DNA from: Hoeflea sp.
GTDB lineage: Bacteria > Pseudomonadota > Alphaproteobacteria > Rhizobiales > Rhizobiaceae
Length of the DNA stretch: 64,000 bases
NCBI GenBank assembly: GCA_019084245.1
Contig: JAHRFE010000028.1
Location: 496,001-560,000 of the forward strand
Direction of reading: 5' to 3'
This document shows positions 36,078-45,926 of the stretch, in pieces; position 1 is the first letter of the stretch; every line of letters begins with the position of its first letter. Under the pieces are notes generated by a model, which was not told the DNA's origin, made no database searches, and was given only the letters and a program-made list of their open reading frames with translations. A program made the position numbers and the translations under genes.

Positions 36078-37472
36078 TCAGGCGGGGTGACGCCTGCTGA
36101 TCACATCGAACAGGGCGCGTATGCCTTGCGCTTCGCCGCCGATCGGCGCGTGCGGCTTGTCCTTGGGCGACCAGGCGAAAATATCGAAATGCGCCCAGCT
36201 CGTCTCAGCCGTCACAAAGCGCTTGAGAAACAGCGCAGCCGTGATCGAACCGGCGAAGCCGCCCGACGGCGCATTGGTCAGATCGGCGATCCTGGCTTTG
36301 ACGTCGGCCTCATAGGGCTTGTAGAGCGGCATCCGCCAGAGCGGATCGACCACCGCGTCCGATGCTGCCGACAGATCGCGGGCGAGCGCCTCGTCATCGG
36401 TGTAGAACGGCGGCAGATCGGGACCGAGCGCCACCCGCGCGGCGCCCGTGAGCGTCGCCATGTCGATGAGCAGATCGGGTGTGTCCTCGCAGGCATAGGT
36501 CAGCGCATCGGCCAGCACCAGCCGGCCCTCGGCGTCGGTGTTGTCGATCTGCACCGTCAGGCCCTTGCGGCTGACGAGCACATCCCCTGGCCGGAACGCG
36601 GACGCCGAGATGGAATTCTCGACAGCCGGAACCAGCACGCGCAAATCGACGCCCAATCCGGCATCCATGATCATCAGGGCCAGCGCCATGACATTGGCCG
36701 CACCGCCCATGTCCTTTTTCATGTTGAGCATCGAGGCTGATGGCTTGATGTCGAGGCCGCCGGTGTCGAAGCAGACGCCCTTGCCCACCAGGGTGAGTTT
36801 CGGCGCCCCCTTCTTTCCCCATCTGAACTCGAGCAGGCGCGGCGCCTGGGCTGCCGCCCGGCCCACGGCGTGGATCATCGGGAAGCCCTTGGAGATGAGC
36901 TCGTCCCCCGTGATGACGCTGACCCTGGCCTTGTAGTGCTTCGCCAGGCTCCGGAAAGCCCCCTCCAGCGCGTCGGGGCCCATGTCATTGGCGGGCGTGT
37001 TGACCAGGTCGCGGGCAAGGCCCACTGCGGCGACCGTCCGCCTGATCGCGCCGGCATCCGCATCGGCCGGAATCACCAGGCGCGGTCCGTCCGGAAGCGG
37101 CTTGCGGTAGCTCTCGAACCGGTAGGCGCCCATGCCGAAGGCCAGCGCCATCACCGCACCGGAGATCGGCGAGGTCTCGATGTGCCAGTCCCCCGGCGGC
37201 AGGGCGCGCGCCAGCTTGCCGCCGATGAAGGGATGGCAGTCACCTTCGTCACCCAGGCCGAACAGGGCGCCGGCAAGCCTGCCGTGACGGTTTGGCGCCA
37301 GCAGCACCGATCCTTCGGCGGCCTTGAACCCGGCCGATTTCGCCCAGGCGAGCGCCGTCTTGTCAAAATGACCGCGGTCGATATCGGCCCGGGACACGGC
37401 CCAGACGGGCAGGGTCTCGCCGGACATTTCCGCAAAAGGGGAGGGTCGGTCGATGTGGCTGTAGGGCGGCAT
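36078..37472 (-). CDS. Leucyl aminopeptidase (M17 family)
   Basis: A 464-aa metallopeptidase. The M17 signature NTDAEGRLVLADAL is intact, as are the metal and catalytic segments VGKGVCFDTGGLDIKPS and MKKDMGGAANV. The N-terminal domain is divergent, as in the rhizobial PepB-like group. It releases N-terminal residues from peptides in the cytoplasm. The start ATG at 37472 is preceded by AAAGGAGAG; an in-frame ATG 14 codons upstream lacks such a site. It is the first gene of the unit with marR and the NlpC gene. Confidence 0.93.
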   Translation of the reverse strand: MPPYSHIDRPSPFAEMSGETLPVWAVSRADIDRGHFDKTALAWAKSAGFKAAEGSVLLAPNRHGRLAGALFGLGDEGDCHPFIGGKLARALPPGDWHIETSPISGAVMALAFGMGAYRFESYRKPLPDGPRLVIPADADAGAIRRTVAAVGLARDLVNTPANDMGPDALEGAFRSLAKHYKARVSVITGDELISKGFPMIHAVGRAAAQAPRLLEFRWGKKGAPKLTLVGKGVCFDTGGLDIKPSASMLNMKKDMGGAANVMALALMIMDAGLGVDLRVLVPAVENSISASAFRPGDVLVSRKGLTVQIDNTDAEGRLVLADALTYACEDTPDLLIDMATLTGAARVALGPDLPPFYTDDEALARDLSAASDAVVDPLWRMPLYKPYEADVKARIADLTNAPSGGFAGSITAALFLKRFVTAETSWAHFDIFAWSPKDKPHAPIGGEAQGIRALFDVISRRHPA

Positions 37473-37517
37473 GGGCTCTCCTTTTTCCTCCGCGATGGCC
37501 CAGCGGAGAATCACTCG

Positions 37518-37539
37518 TTAACACTTGATTAGGGTTAAC
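37518..37539. promoter_or_regulatory. CtrA-like site upstream of tadD
   Basis: TTAA (37518-37521), 7 bases, TTAG (37529-37532), then TTAAC (37535-37539). The first pair matches the CtrA consensus TTAA-N7-TTAA with one mismatch. It lies about 80-95 bases before the tadD start. Binding is inferred. Confidence 0.45.
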
Positions 37540-37614
37540 AGATTATTGCTTGAGCGAAGACTGTGGCGGCAGCCGTGCCGGATCCGTCACCAACCACTTA
37601 TCGGGATCAGGCCT

Positions 37615-38430
37615 ATGTCAGCGACCCAAAGACGCTCATCTCTCCCTCGGCAGCTGCTCGGCGCGGTGTGTATCGCAGCCCTCAGCCTCGCGCTCGCAGG
37701 ATGTGCGTCCAAGAGCCGGCTGACCACCGGATCGGTTCCCTCGACGAACCAGCCGCTTGCGGCGATGAATGCGGGCGAACTGCATTCCGCCGCCGCAAGC
37801 TACGGCCAGGCCTATGACCGGAATCCCAAGGATGCAGCGGTGGGCATGAAATATGCCTCCGTGCTGACCATGAGCGGACGAACCGACCAGGCGCTTGCGG
37901 TGATGCAGCAGGTCGCCATCCACAATCCGACAGACCGGACGGTGCTCGCGGCCTATGGCAAGGCGCTGGCCGGGGCAGGCCAGTTTGACAAGGCGCTCGA
38001 CGCCATTCAGCGCGCCCAGACGCCGGACCGGCCGGACTGGCAGCTTTTGTCCGCGGAAGGCGCCATCCACGACCAGCTGGGCGATCCCGCCACGGCGCGC
38101 ACGCGCTACCGCAAGGCGCTCGACATGCAGCCCAACGAACCTTCGGTCCTGTCCAATCTCGGCATGTCCTACGTGCTGCAGGGGGACCTGAGAACCGCTG
38201 AATCCTACCTCGCCTCCGCCGTGCGGCAGCCGGGCGCGGACAGCCGGGTGCGCCAGAACCTGGCGCTTGTGGTCGGCCTCCAGGGCCGCTTTGCGGAAGC
38301 CGAGAAAATCGCCAGCGCCGAGCTTTCCCCCGAACAGGCGGGCGCCAACGTGACCTATCTCAGAGCCATGCTGACCCAGCAGAACGCCTGGAGCAAGCTC
38401 AAGGATTCGGACGAGAACAACACCAACTGA
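37615..38430 (+). CDS. tadD: Tad pilus assembly TPR lipoprotein TadD
   Basis: A 271-aa lipoprotein. The signal sequence ends with the lipobox LALAGC near residue 30, followed by a linker and tetratricopeptide repeats (for example AAVGMKYASVLTMSGRTDQA, DRTVLAAYGKALAGAGQFDKA, PSVLSNLGMSYVLQGDLRTA). TadD acts as a pilotin-like factor for the Tad secretin. The start ATG at 37615 was preferred because it places the signal peptide at the N-terminus; the ribosome site there is weak (AGG). It lies alone on the plus strand, convergent with the minus-strand tad operon. Confidence 0.88.
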   Translation: MSATQRRSSLPRQLLGAVCIAALSLALAGCASKSRLTTGSVPSTNQPLAAMNAGELHSAAASYGQAYDRNPKDAAVGMKYASVLTMSGRTDQALAVMQQVAIHNPTDRTVLAAYGKALAGAGQFDKALDAIQRAQTPDRPDWQLLSAEGAIHDQLGDPATARTRYRKALDMQPNEPSVLSNLGMSYVLQGDLRTAESYLASAVRQPGADSRVRQNLALVVGLQGRFAEAEKIASAELSPEQAGANVTYLRAMLTQQNAWSKLKDSDENNTN

Positions 38431-38751
38431 TCCGGCAAGGCCGGCTTCGCGGGACCTGCCCCTCAGCTTTCGTTGCGTGACACGCCGATACGTTTGCCGG
38501 GCCGGGCTGATGCGCCGGAAGCACCGCCCTGCCCCAGATCCACCCCTCCTGACCATAGTCGGAAAGGCTGGCACCGCGCGCCCCGACAGACCGGCGCGGC
38601 GGCTTTCGGTGCGATCGATCGAGACGGAATGATCCCCGTCTGCTTCCTTCAGATCAGGACAGCGCCGCGCATGAACGCTGCTGCAACAGCCTGGAAGGAT
38701 GGATGGGCGTCGTCGCTCGAACGAAGCTGTTCGAGCGAACTTTCCCCCGGC
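38431..38751. other. Intergenic region between converging tadD and tadC
   Basis: No gene is supported. It contains a perfect hairpin near the tadC end (38713-38738). The rest is GC-rich and featureless. Confidence 0.6.
38713..38738. terminator. Perfect 10-bp hairpin, probable bidirectional terminator
   Basis: TCGCTCGAAC (38713-38722), loop GAAGCT, GTTCGAGCGA (38729-38738). It lies 14 bases past the tadC stop on the minus strand. There is no T-run on the tadC side, so rho independence is doubtful. Confidence 0.55.
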
Positions 38752-39765
38752 CTATTGCGGCACGCCGCCCGAGAAATTGTCCATGACCTGGATCGCCGCC
38801 GGTCCGAGGATCACGCCGATGAGCACCGGCAGGAAGAACAGGATCATCGGCACCGTCAGCTTGGGCGGCAGCGCCGCGGCCTTCTTCTCCGCTTCCTGCA
38901 TGCGCTGATCACGGCTTTCCTGGGCAAGAACGCGCAAGGCCTGGGCAATCGGCGTTCCGTAGCGCTCGGACTGGATCAGGGCCTGGGTCACCGATTTCAC
39001 CGCATCCAGACCGGTCCGGCTGCCCAGGTTCTCGAACGCCACGCGACGGTCCTGAAGATAGGACAGTTCAGCGGTGGTCAGCACGAACTCCTCGGCGAGC
39101 GCGGTGGACTGCACTGCAATCTCCTCGGCCACGCGCTTCATCGCTGCCTCGATGGAGACACCCGATTCCACGCAGATCAGCATCAGGTCCAGCGCGTCAG
39201 GCCAGGCAAGCCGGATCGAAGCCTGACGTTTCTTGGACTGGTTGGAGACGAACATGTTGGGCACGTAGAAGCCGACATAGGCGCCGACGATGCAGGCCAG
39301 CATCCGCACGGTAAACGGCTTGTCGGTCAGGTTCTCAAGAACAAAGACATAGACGATGGTCGCCGACAGGAAGATGAACGGCAACACGAACCGCGCCAGC
39401 AGGAACATGTTGAGCGCGTTCTGGGTGCGGTAGCCGGCGGCCCGCAGCTTGGCAATCGTTGCGTCATCGGCCAGCGCGTTTTTCAGATTGAGCTGCTCGA
39501 CGATGCCGCGCACGGAAGCATTGTTGTGGGACCTCAAGCCGGCGCTCTTTTCGCCGGCCCGGGCCTGCTCGGCGTTGAGGCGGGCGCGTTCGCGCGCGCG
39601 GATTTCATCGCGTTCGAGCGCCGCGGACTTCATGCGCGCGTCGAGGTCGCCGCGTTCGAAATAGGGCGCCATGATGGTGAACAGCGTGGCGAAGACCGCC
39701 ACGGAGACCAGGATCGGAACCAGATAGGCCGGATCGGTGAGGGAAGACGCGATATTGGATAACAT
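38752..39765 (-). CDS. tadC: Type II secretion F-domain protein TadC
   Basis: A 337-aa inner-membrane platform protein of the Flp pilus. It has an N-terminal membrane span (YLVPILVSVAVFATLFTIM), a charged cytoplasmic linker, two spans around residues 120-165, and the T2SSF domain with RLAWPDALDLMLICVESGVS and GTPIAQALRVLAQESRDQRM, then a final span. It pairs with TadB, whose gene is 12 bases upstream. It is the last gene of the minus-strand operon. Confidence 0.95.
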   Translation of the reverse strand: MLSNIASSLTDPAYLVPILVSVAVFATLFTIMAPYFERGDLDARMKSAALERDEIRARERARLNAEQARAGEKSAGLRSHNNASVRGIVEQLNLKNALADDATIAKLRAAGYRTQNALNMFLLARFVLPFIFLSATIVYVFVLENLTDKPFTVRMLACIVGAYVGFYVPNMFVSNQSKKRQASIRLAWPDALDLMLICVESGVSIEAAMKRVAEEIAVQSTALAEEFVLTTAELSYLQDRRVAFENLGSRTGLDAVKSVTQALIQSERYGTPIAQALRVLAQESRDQRMQEAEKKAAALPPKLTVPMILFFLPVLIGVILGPAAIQVMDNFSGGVPQ

Positions 39766-39777
39766 GTTGGTCTGCCC

Positions 39778-40788
39778 CTAGATGTCGAAATTGATCATGT
39801 TGCGCATCACCATGACGCCGATCGACATCCAGATCGCCGAAGCGCCGAGAATGAGATGGCCGCGGCTGTCGGTGAACAGGATCATGATGTATTCGGGCGA
39901 GGTGAGATAGACGAGAAACGCCACGATGAAGGGCAGAGCGCCAATGATTGCCGCCGAGGCCTTCGCCTCCATCGACATCGCGCTGATCTTGCCCTTCATC
40001 TTCTTGCGCTCGCGCAGGACCTTGGACAGGTTGCCGAGCGCTTCCGACAGGTTGCCGCCGGCCTGGGCCTGAATGGCGATGACGATGGCGAAGAAATTGG
40101 CTTCCGACAGCGGAATGCGGCTGTAGAGCCGGGCGCAGGCCTCGGGGATGTTGAGCCCCATCTGCTGGGCCTCGACGATGCGCTTGAACTCGGTGCGCAC
40201 CGGTTCCTGCCCTTCGGCCGAGATCATCCGGATGGCGTCGTTGAGCGGCAGGCCCGATTTGATCGACCGCACCATGATGTCTAGCGCATTGGGAAATTCG
40301 GCAAGGAACGCCTTCATCCGGCGTGTGCGCAGAAAACCGATCAGCCAGCGCGGCAGGCCCGCACCGAAAACGATCATCACGCCAGCAGCAACGAAGAGAC
40401 TGCCATTGGCGACAAAGGCGACAAAGCCGACCACGAGGCCGAGCACAAGGGAATAGATGTAGAACTGCCTCACGGAAATCTTCAGGCCCGCCTGGGCGAT
40501 CCGGTCCTTCAACGCCGGCGAATTGCGACGGTCATTCTCCTTGTGCTTTTCTTCCAGCGTCTTGAGCGAATCCTGCACGGACTTGCGCCGCTTGTTGACT
40601 TCATTGAGCCTGTCCCGCGCCGCATTCGCCTTGGTCCGGTCGGTTTCCGCCGACTTCACCCGCTTGACGCGGCTTTCGGCCCTGCGATCGCCCTCGATCC
40701 GGCTGTAGAGCACGCCATATCCCAGGGCGCCCGCGGAAAGCGCGGCCAGGCCGATAATGGCGAGTACAACTGTATCCAGACCAAACAC
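39778..40788 (-). CDS. tadB: Type II secretion F-domain protein TadB
   Basis: A 336-aa platform protein. The start is GTG at 40788 with AAGGAGA about 8 bases upstream; the longer frame begins inside tadA and is not credible. An N-terminal span ([20 protein letters not shown]) is followed by a charged coiled-coil-like segment (about 25-80), two spans, then the T2SSF domain FLAEFPNALDIMVRSIKSGL and QAQAGGNLSEALGNLSKVLR. It acts with TadC and the TadA ATPase to assemble the pilus. Confidence 0.95.
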   Translation of the reverse strand: MFGLDTVVLAIIGLAALSAGALGYGVLYSRIEGDRRAESRVKRVKSAETDRTKANAARDRLNEVNKRRKSVQDSLKTLEEKHKENDRRNSPALKDRIAQAGLKISVRQFYIYSLVLGLVVGFVAFVANGSLFVAAGVMIVFGAGLPRWLIGFLRTRRMKAFLAEFPNALDIMVRSIKSGLPLNDAIRMISAEGQEPVRTEFKRIVEAQQMGLNIPEACARLYSRIPLSEANFFAIVIAIQAQAGGNLSEALGNLSKVLRERKKMKGKISAMSMEAKASAAIIGALPFIVAFLVYLTSPEYIMILFTDSRGHLILGASAIWMSIGVMVMRNMINFDI

Positions 40789-40801
40789 GAGGGGTTTCTC
40801 C

Positions 40802-42304
40802 TTACGAGGTGATTTTTTCCATGGCGTCAAGCGCGGCCGCCAGGCGCTTGTCCTCACCGTAATACCGTGCCCGATCCCAGAAATGCGGCCTGCCGATCCC
40901 GGTGGAGCGGTGCTCGCCAATGATGTTGCCGTTGGCGTCTTCGCCCAGCATGTCGTATTTCATCAGATCCTGGGTGATGATCACGTCGCCTTCCATGCCG
41001 ATGACCTCGGTGATGTGGGTGATGCGGCGCGAGCCATCGCGCAGACGGGCAGCCTGAATGATCACATCCACCGAGCCGGAGATGATTTCACGCACAGTCT
41101 TGGCGGGCAGGGTAAAGCCGCCCATGGCGATCATGGACTCCATGCGGCTCAGACATTCGCGCGGCGTGTTGGCGTGGATCGTCCCCATGGATCCGTCGTG
41201 ACCGGTGTTCATCGCCTGCAAAAGGTCGAACACTTCCGGGCCGCGCACCTCACCGACGATGATCCGCTCCGGACGCATGCGGAGACAGTTCTTGACCAGG
41301 TCGCGCATGGTGATTTCACCCTCGCCCTCGATGTTGGGCGGGCGGGTTTCAAGCCGCACCACATGCGGCTGCTGCAGCTGAAGTTCTGCAGAGTCTTCGC
41401 AGGTAATCACCCGTTCATCGGTGTCGATATAGGCCGTCAGGCAGTTGAGCAGCGTGGTCTTGCCCGAGCCGGTGCCGCCTGAAATCACCACATTGCACCG
41501 GACACGGCCGATGATCTGCAACACAACGGCGCCTTCGGGCGTGATCGCGCCGAACTTGACCAGCTGGTCAAGCGTCAGCTTGTCCTTCTTGAATTTACGA
41601 ATGGTGAGCGCGGTGCCGTCAATGGCCAGCGGTGGCGCGATCACGTTGACGCGGCTGCCATCGGGAAGACGGGCGTCGCAGATGGGGCTCGATTCATCGA
41701 CGCGGCGGCCGACCTGGCTGACAATGCGCTGGCAGATCGAAAGCAACTGGCTGTTGTCGCGGAACCGGACATCGGTTTCCTGGACCTTGCCGGCGACTTC
41801 GATATAGGTCTTGCCCGCGCCATTGACCATGATGTCGGCGATATCGTCGCGCGCCAGCAACGGCTCAAGCGGACCATAGCCCAAGACATCGTTGCAGATG
41901 TCGTCAAGCAGCTCTTCCTGCTCGGCAATGGACAGGGCGAAGTTCTTGATCGTGATGATATCATTGACGATATCGCGAATTTCCTCGCGCGCGCTTTCGG
42001 CATCGAGCTTGGCCAGCTGCGACAGGTCGATGGTGTCGATCAGGGCCGAGAAGACCTGGCTCTTGGTGTCGTAATAGGCTTCGTTGCGCGACGATTTGCG
42101 TTTGACCGGGGGCTCTTCTCGGCGGGGGGGACCTTTTGGCGGCGCAGGCTGAGGAGCGGGCGCCGATGCTGCCGGCGCAGCAGCGGGCGCTGACGCTTTC
42201 AGCTCAGGCGCATGGGTCACCTGGGTTTCGGCGTGGACCACGGGCCTCGCCGCCGGCGCGGCTGGCGGCTTGCCTGATCCATCATTGCTGCGTTTGCCGA
42301 ACAT
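40802..42304 (-). CDS. cpaF: Tad pilus assembly ATPase TadA/CpaF
   Basis: A 500-aa secretion ATPase of the VirB11/GspE superfamily that powers pilus polymerisation. A Pro/Ala-rich N-terminal stretch (about 10-65) precedes the conserved core: the Walker [15 protein letters not shown], the Asp box with [11 protein letters not shown], and Walker [21 protein letters not shown] with the His box MGTIHAN. The start ATG at 42304 is preceded by GGAG at 11 bases; a GTG four codons upstream overlaps that site. Genes cpaE and tadB flank it closely. Confidence 0.96.
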   Translation of the reverse strand: MFGKRSNDGSGKPPAAPAARPVVHAETQVTHAPELKASAPAAAPAASAPAPQPAPPKGPPRREEPPVKRKSSRNEAYYDTKSQVFSALIDTIDLSQLAKLDAESAREEIRDIVNDIITIKNFALSIAEQEELLDDICNDVLGYGPLEPLLARDDIADIMVNGAGKTYIEVAGKVQETDVRFRDNSQLLSICQRIVSQVGRRVDESSPICDARLPDGSRVNVIAPPLAIDGTALTIRKFKKDKLTLDQLVKFGAITPEGAVVLQIIGRVRCNVVISGGTGSGKTTLLNCLTAYIDTDERVITCEDSAELQLQQPHVVRLETRPPNIEGEGEITMRDLVKNCLRMRPERIIVGEVRGPEVFDLLQAMNTGHDGSMGTIHANTPRECLSRMESMIAMGGFTLPAKTVREIISGSVDVIIQAARLRDGSRRITHITEVIGMEGDVIITQDLMKYDMLGEDANGNIIGEHRSTGIGRPHFWDRARYYGEDKRLAAALDAMEKITS

Positions 42305-42330
42305 GTTGCGTTCCACTCCAGACTTACGTT

Positions 42331-43617
42331 TTACTTGCGGCCCAGCAGGCCCATCAGTGACGACAACCCCGCCCGTTTGCGCTTTTTCACTTCCGCCCTG
42401 CCGGTGACGACATGGGCGATTTGAGACAGGGCTTCGGCGACCGGCGACTTGGCCGAGGATTCGCCAATCATCAGGCCGGAATTGGCCGCCTCGCCAAACA
42501 GCATTGCATCGAAGGGAATGATTGCCAGGGGTTCGATTTCGAGCGGATCACAGAAGACGTCAGGGGCGATTTCGGGCCGCTTGGCCATTGCGACCTGATT
42601 GAGGATCAACAGCGGCTGGCGATCATTGGGACGCAGCTTGCGCAGCGTGTCGAACAGGTTCTTGGTGTTGCGCAGATTGGCGAGATCCGGCGTCGCGGTG
42701 ATGACAATCTCGTCGGCGGCGCACAGTACCTTCCGGGTCCAGTCCGTCCAGATATGTGGCACGTCCAGCACCGAAACCGGCGCGTTGCGCTGGATGATGT
42801 CGAGAATGGGCAGAAAGACATCGCCGTTGAAATCATAGGTCCGGTCAAGCATCGACGGTGCGGCCAGCATCGACAGATGCTCCGAGCATTTGGTCAGCAG
42901 GCGATCGAGGAAGACTTCATCCAGCCGGTCGGGCGAGTACACCGCCTCGGCGATGCCCTGCGTCGGGTCGTTGTCGAAATTGAGATTTGCGGTTCCGAAC
43001 GCGAGATCCATGTCGGCCAGGATCACTTCGCTCGAAAACAGGCTGGAAATGCTCCAGGCGCAATTGTGGGCGAGTGTGGACGAGCCGACGCCGCCCTTGG
43101 CGCCGACAAAGGCGATCGAGCGGCCCAGCGGCGCGGCGTCGGGATCGACAAAGATCGTGGAAATCACCCCGATCAGATCCGCCATGGAAACCGGCGCGAC
43201 GATATATTCCGAAACGCCGTTGCGGACCAGTTCGCGGTAGAGCGACACGTCGTTGACATGGCCAACCACCACCACCCTCGTGTCGGGATCGCACACCGCG
43301 GCGAGATCACCCAGTTCATCGATCAGGGTCCGGGCGTCGGCGCGGGTTTCCAGGATGAGCAGATTCGGCGTCGGCGAGCCCGCGAACATATTGGCGGCAG
43401 CCGAAACGCCGCCGGAATTGATGCGCAGGTTGACCTTGGCCATGCGGCGGTCCTGGGAACACCGCTCCATGGTCTTGGCGAGGCCCTCGGATTCCACGAA
43501 GGCGTGCACCGAGATCCTGGGCAGCGGGCGAATGCGATCGAAATCACCGCGCTCCTGGACCGGTTCCGCCTGCTCTGGCTGCTTTTCCTGCTCGATCTCG
43601 TAATCAAGATTGGTCAT
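42331..43617 (-). CDS. cpaE: Pilus assembly protein CpaE/TadZ
   Basis: A 428-aa protein with an N-terminal receiver-like domain lacking a clear phosphoacceptor (about 60-150) and a C-terminal MinD/ParA-like ATPase. The deviant Walker A is FVGAKGGVGSSTLAHN (Ser-Ser where Lys-Thr/Ser is usual), followed by ILADMDLAFGTANL. CpaE/TadZ places the pilus machine at the cell pole in Caulobacter. The start ATG at 43617 has AGGA 8 bases upstream; the upstream region carries a duplicated 15-base segment. The N-terminus is rich in Glu and Gln. Confidence 0.94.
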   Translation of the reverse strand: MTNLDYEIEQEKQPEQAEPVQERGDFDRIRPLPRISVHAFVESEGLAKTMERCSQDRRMAKVNLRINSGGVSAAANMFAGSPTPNLLILETRADARTLIDELGDLAAVCDPDTRVVVVGHVNDVSLYRELVRNGVSEYIVAPVSMADLIGVISTIFVDPDAAPLGRSIAFVGAKGGVGSSTLAHNCAWSISSLFSSEVILADMDLAFGTANLNFDNDPTQGIAEAVYSPDRLDEVFLDRLLTKCSEHLSMLAAPSMLDRTYDFNGDVFLPILDIIQRNAPVSVLDVPHIWTDWTRKVLCAADEIVITATPDLANLRNTKNLFDTLRKLRPNDRQPLLILNQVAMAKRPEIAPDVFCDPLEIEPLAIIPFDAMLFGEAANSGLMIGESSAKSPVAEALSQIAHVVTGRAEVKKRKRAGLSSLMGLLGRK

Positions 43618-43623
43618 TACCAT

Positions 43624-43656
43624 TGTCCTGCTTCAAAGGGCTGTCCTGCTTCAAAG
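43624..43656. repeat. Tandem duplication of the cpaE leader
   Basis: TGTCCTGCTTCAAAG occurs at 43624-43638 and 43642-43656 (perfect, 18-base period). On the minus strand each copy carries an AGGACA Shine-Dalgarno-like element; the proximal one serves cpaE. Confidence 0.7.
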
Positions 43657-43669
43657 AGCCTGTTGCGGG

Positions 43670-44365
43670 TCATTCGAGGGCCGCGCCGTTTTCTCTGTAA
43701 GTCTCGATCACCACCGACCGTCGTTCGGCGTCGATCGACGTCATCCCGCGCGGCGCAATGAGGTCGCCGGGATTGGCGATCTGAGCGGCCAGGTTGTTTT
43801 GCGTGGCGCAACCGAAATTGGCGTAGTGCTTGTTGTCGGTTGTGTTGGCGAGCATGTCTTCAGGCCAGCGGCCGCACTCGCCGGTGGAAGCCGTGATCGC
43901 CATGAAGGCGATGCGGATCGGCGCTGCGTCATTGGGAGAGGACACATGATAGGGTGAGGAGAGAATGCGGTCGCCCGGAATGCCTTCCTTGCGCAGGACA
44001 TCGGCCACCTGACCTGAAAGCACCGACGCCGCACCGGCATTGGCCGACCCGACCGGAACCATGATGCGGATGATGCCCGACGCGCTGGACCGGTAGCTGG
44101 TGGCCGCACCGCGAACCGTTTCCCGCATCGAGATGGTGAGCTTGCGGTCACCCGTCGAGACGGGAAGATCGACAGTGCGTTCCTTCTCCGCCACGATGAT
44201 GGGATGATTGGTCCGGTAGTCGTCCGGGACCGCGCCCACGGTGATGCTGCGGCCGGGCCATCCGGCGCAGCCCGACAGCAGCGTGACGGCCATCAGCAGC
44301 GGGAGAGCCGCCGCCTTGAGCGGGCGGAGATCAGGATTGGCGGGAACTGGGATCTTGCTCGACAT
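43670..44365 (-). CDS. cpaD: Pilus assembly lipoprotein CpaD
   Basis: A 231-aa lipoprotein with the lipobox LLSGC at about residues 29-33. The family core includes DDYRTNHPIIVAEKERTVDL, then CGRWPEDMLANTTDNKHYANFGCATQNNLAAQIANP, the most conserved part of CpaD (two Cys probably paired). It probably supports the CpaC secretin in the outer membrane. The start ATG at 44365 has AGGA 8 bases upstream; another ATG is six codons before. It begins 14 bases after the cpaC stop. Confidence 0.93.
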   Translation of the reverse strand: MSSKIPVPANPDLRPLKAAALPLLMAVTLLSGCAGWPGRSITVGAVPDDYRTNHPIIVAEKERTVDLPVSTGDRKLTISMRETVRGAATSYRSSASGIIRIMVPVGSANAGAASVLSGQVADVLRKEGIPGDRILSSPYHVSSPNDAAPIRIAFMAITASTGECGRWPEDMLANTTDNKHYANFGCATQNNLAAQIANPGDLIAPRGMTSIDAERRSVVIETYRENGAALE

Positions 44366-44379
44366 GGTGAGATTCCTGA

Positions 44380-45918
44380 TCATTTGTAAATAAAGCCGAC
44401 GACGCCGTGGTACCGGCCTGGCGGGAGTTCTGTTTCCATCCGGCCATAGACGCGATTCACCCGGCCCAGGAAGAAGCCCGCGCCATCGCCGGCCGCATTG
44501 AAATTGTCATCCGGACGGGCGATCTCGTTGCGGGCAACCGGTTTGACGATGTAGGGGGTGGCAATGATGACCAGTTCGGTTTCATTGCGGACAAAATCGC
44601 GGCTGCGAAACAATGTGCCGAAAACCGGAACCTGGGACAGCCCCGGATAGCCCGACATCGCCTGGCGAATGTCATCCTTGACGAGGCCCGCGAGCACGAT
44701 CGATCCGCCGGAGGGAAGCTCGACCGCAGTTTCCGCCTCGCGCCGCTTGATCGACAGGCGGGTCATCCCGGGGCTGCCGCGGGTGCCTTGAATTGATGTC
44801 GATCCTTCGAATGACGGCTCCGAAACTTCGGTAAGCACCTTCAGCGAAATCCGTCCTGCCGACAGGACGACCGGCGTGAAGTTCAGGCGGATGCCGTACT
44901 CCACCTCACGATCGGTATAGGTCACGCGGCCATTATTGTCAGTTGTGACCTCGTCTCTGATCTGGAATTCACCGCCAACATAGAACCTTGCGCTTTCACC
45001 GGAAATGGCCGTCAGGCTGGGTTCCGCCAGGGTGCGCATCACGCCGGCCTGCTGCATGGCATTGACGTAGCTGCTGATGCTTGCCCCGCCGATGGTCTTT
45101 GCCAGCGCGGCGTAGTTCAGGCCTGTCGACAGCGTGCCAAGATTGGCCGGGTTGGAATTCACCATGGCTGCCGAACTTCCGACGATGCTCGAGTTGAATC
45201 CAAGCTGCTTGAGCACCTGGCGGCTGACTTCGGCGATGGTGACCTTCAGCATGACCTGGTCCTCGCCATCAATCTTGAGCAGATTGACGATCTGGGACTT
45301 CTGGCGGGCCTCGGCGTTGATCGCTGCGTCGCCGCCTTCGCTGGTCGCCGTGGTCACGCGTGTGGTGGCTTCACCGCCGGTGAGGAATATCTGTGCCAGC
45401 CGCGCTGCCTGGGCCGCGTCCTGCGGGGTGCGCACCGAGCCGGTGAGGACGATGTTGTCGGAGATGATCTCGACCTTGATGTCCGAATCCGGAAGGAACC
45501 GGGCCAGGTGGCCCTGAAGGCCGGAAACGTCGCGTTCGATCTCGAGATCTATGGCGACGATTTCTTCGCCGCTCGGACCGAAGATGAAGATGTTGGTCTG
45601 ACCCACCGTCTTGCCGAACAGATAGAGCCTGCGGGAGGTGCGGGTCACCGCATCGGCAAGGCTCGGGTCCGCCACCAGGATATCATGAGCGTCCGTGGGC
45701 AGGTCAATCACGATGGCCTTGTTCAGACCCAGCTTGACCCGCTTGGAGACACCGGGACCGGTTTGCTTGATCCTGATGACGCTTTCCGATGCCTCGGCTG
45801 CGGCCAGGAAACGGCCGCTGGACGGATCGAGGCCGATGCCGGCAATCATGGCAGTGCCTGCCAGTGCGATACCGGCAATGGACGACAGGAGCGATTTTGC
45901 AATGTGACGCACGTTCAT
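44380..45918 (-). CDS. cpaC: Tad pilus secretin CpaC/RcpA
   Basis: A 512-aa outer-membrane secretin. A signal peptide (about 1-35) is followed by the T2SS-associated N domain (RVKLGLNKAIVIDLPTDAHD), a BON-like segment (DIKVEIISDNIVLTGSVRTP) and the secretin core with VMLKVTIAEVSRQVLKQLG and RREAETAVELPSGGSIVLAG, then VFGTLFRSRDFVRNETELVI. It forms the channel through which the pilus exits. The N domain is related to the stand-alone protein encoded at 48673. It follows cpaB by 8 bases. Confidence 0.96.
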   Translation of the reverse strand: MNVRHIAKSLLSSIAGIALAGTAMIAGIGLDPSSGRFLAAAEASESVIRIKQTGPGVSKRVKLGLNKAIVIDLPTDAHDILVADPSLADAVTRTSRRLYLFGKTVGQTNIFIFGPSGEEIVAIDLEIERDVSGLQGHLARFLPDSDIKVEIISDNIVLTGSVRTPQDAAQAARLAQIFLTGGEATTRVTTATSEGGDAAINAEARQKSQIVNLLKIDGEDQVMLKVTIAEVSRQVLKQLGFNSSIVGSSAAMVNSNPANLGTLSTGLNYAALAKTIGGASISSYVNAMQQAGVMRTLAEPSLTAISGESARFYVGGEFQIRDEVTTDNNGRVTYTDREVEYGIRLNFTPVVLSAGRISLKVLTEVSEPSFEGSTSIQGTRGSPGMTRLSIKRREAETAVELPSGGSIVLAGLVKDDIRQAMSGYPGLSQVPVFGTLFRSRDFVRNETELVIIATPYIVKPVARNEIARPDDNFNAAGDGAGFFLGRVNRVYGRMETELPPGRYHGVVGFIYK

Positions 45919-45926
45919 TCTCCGCT

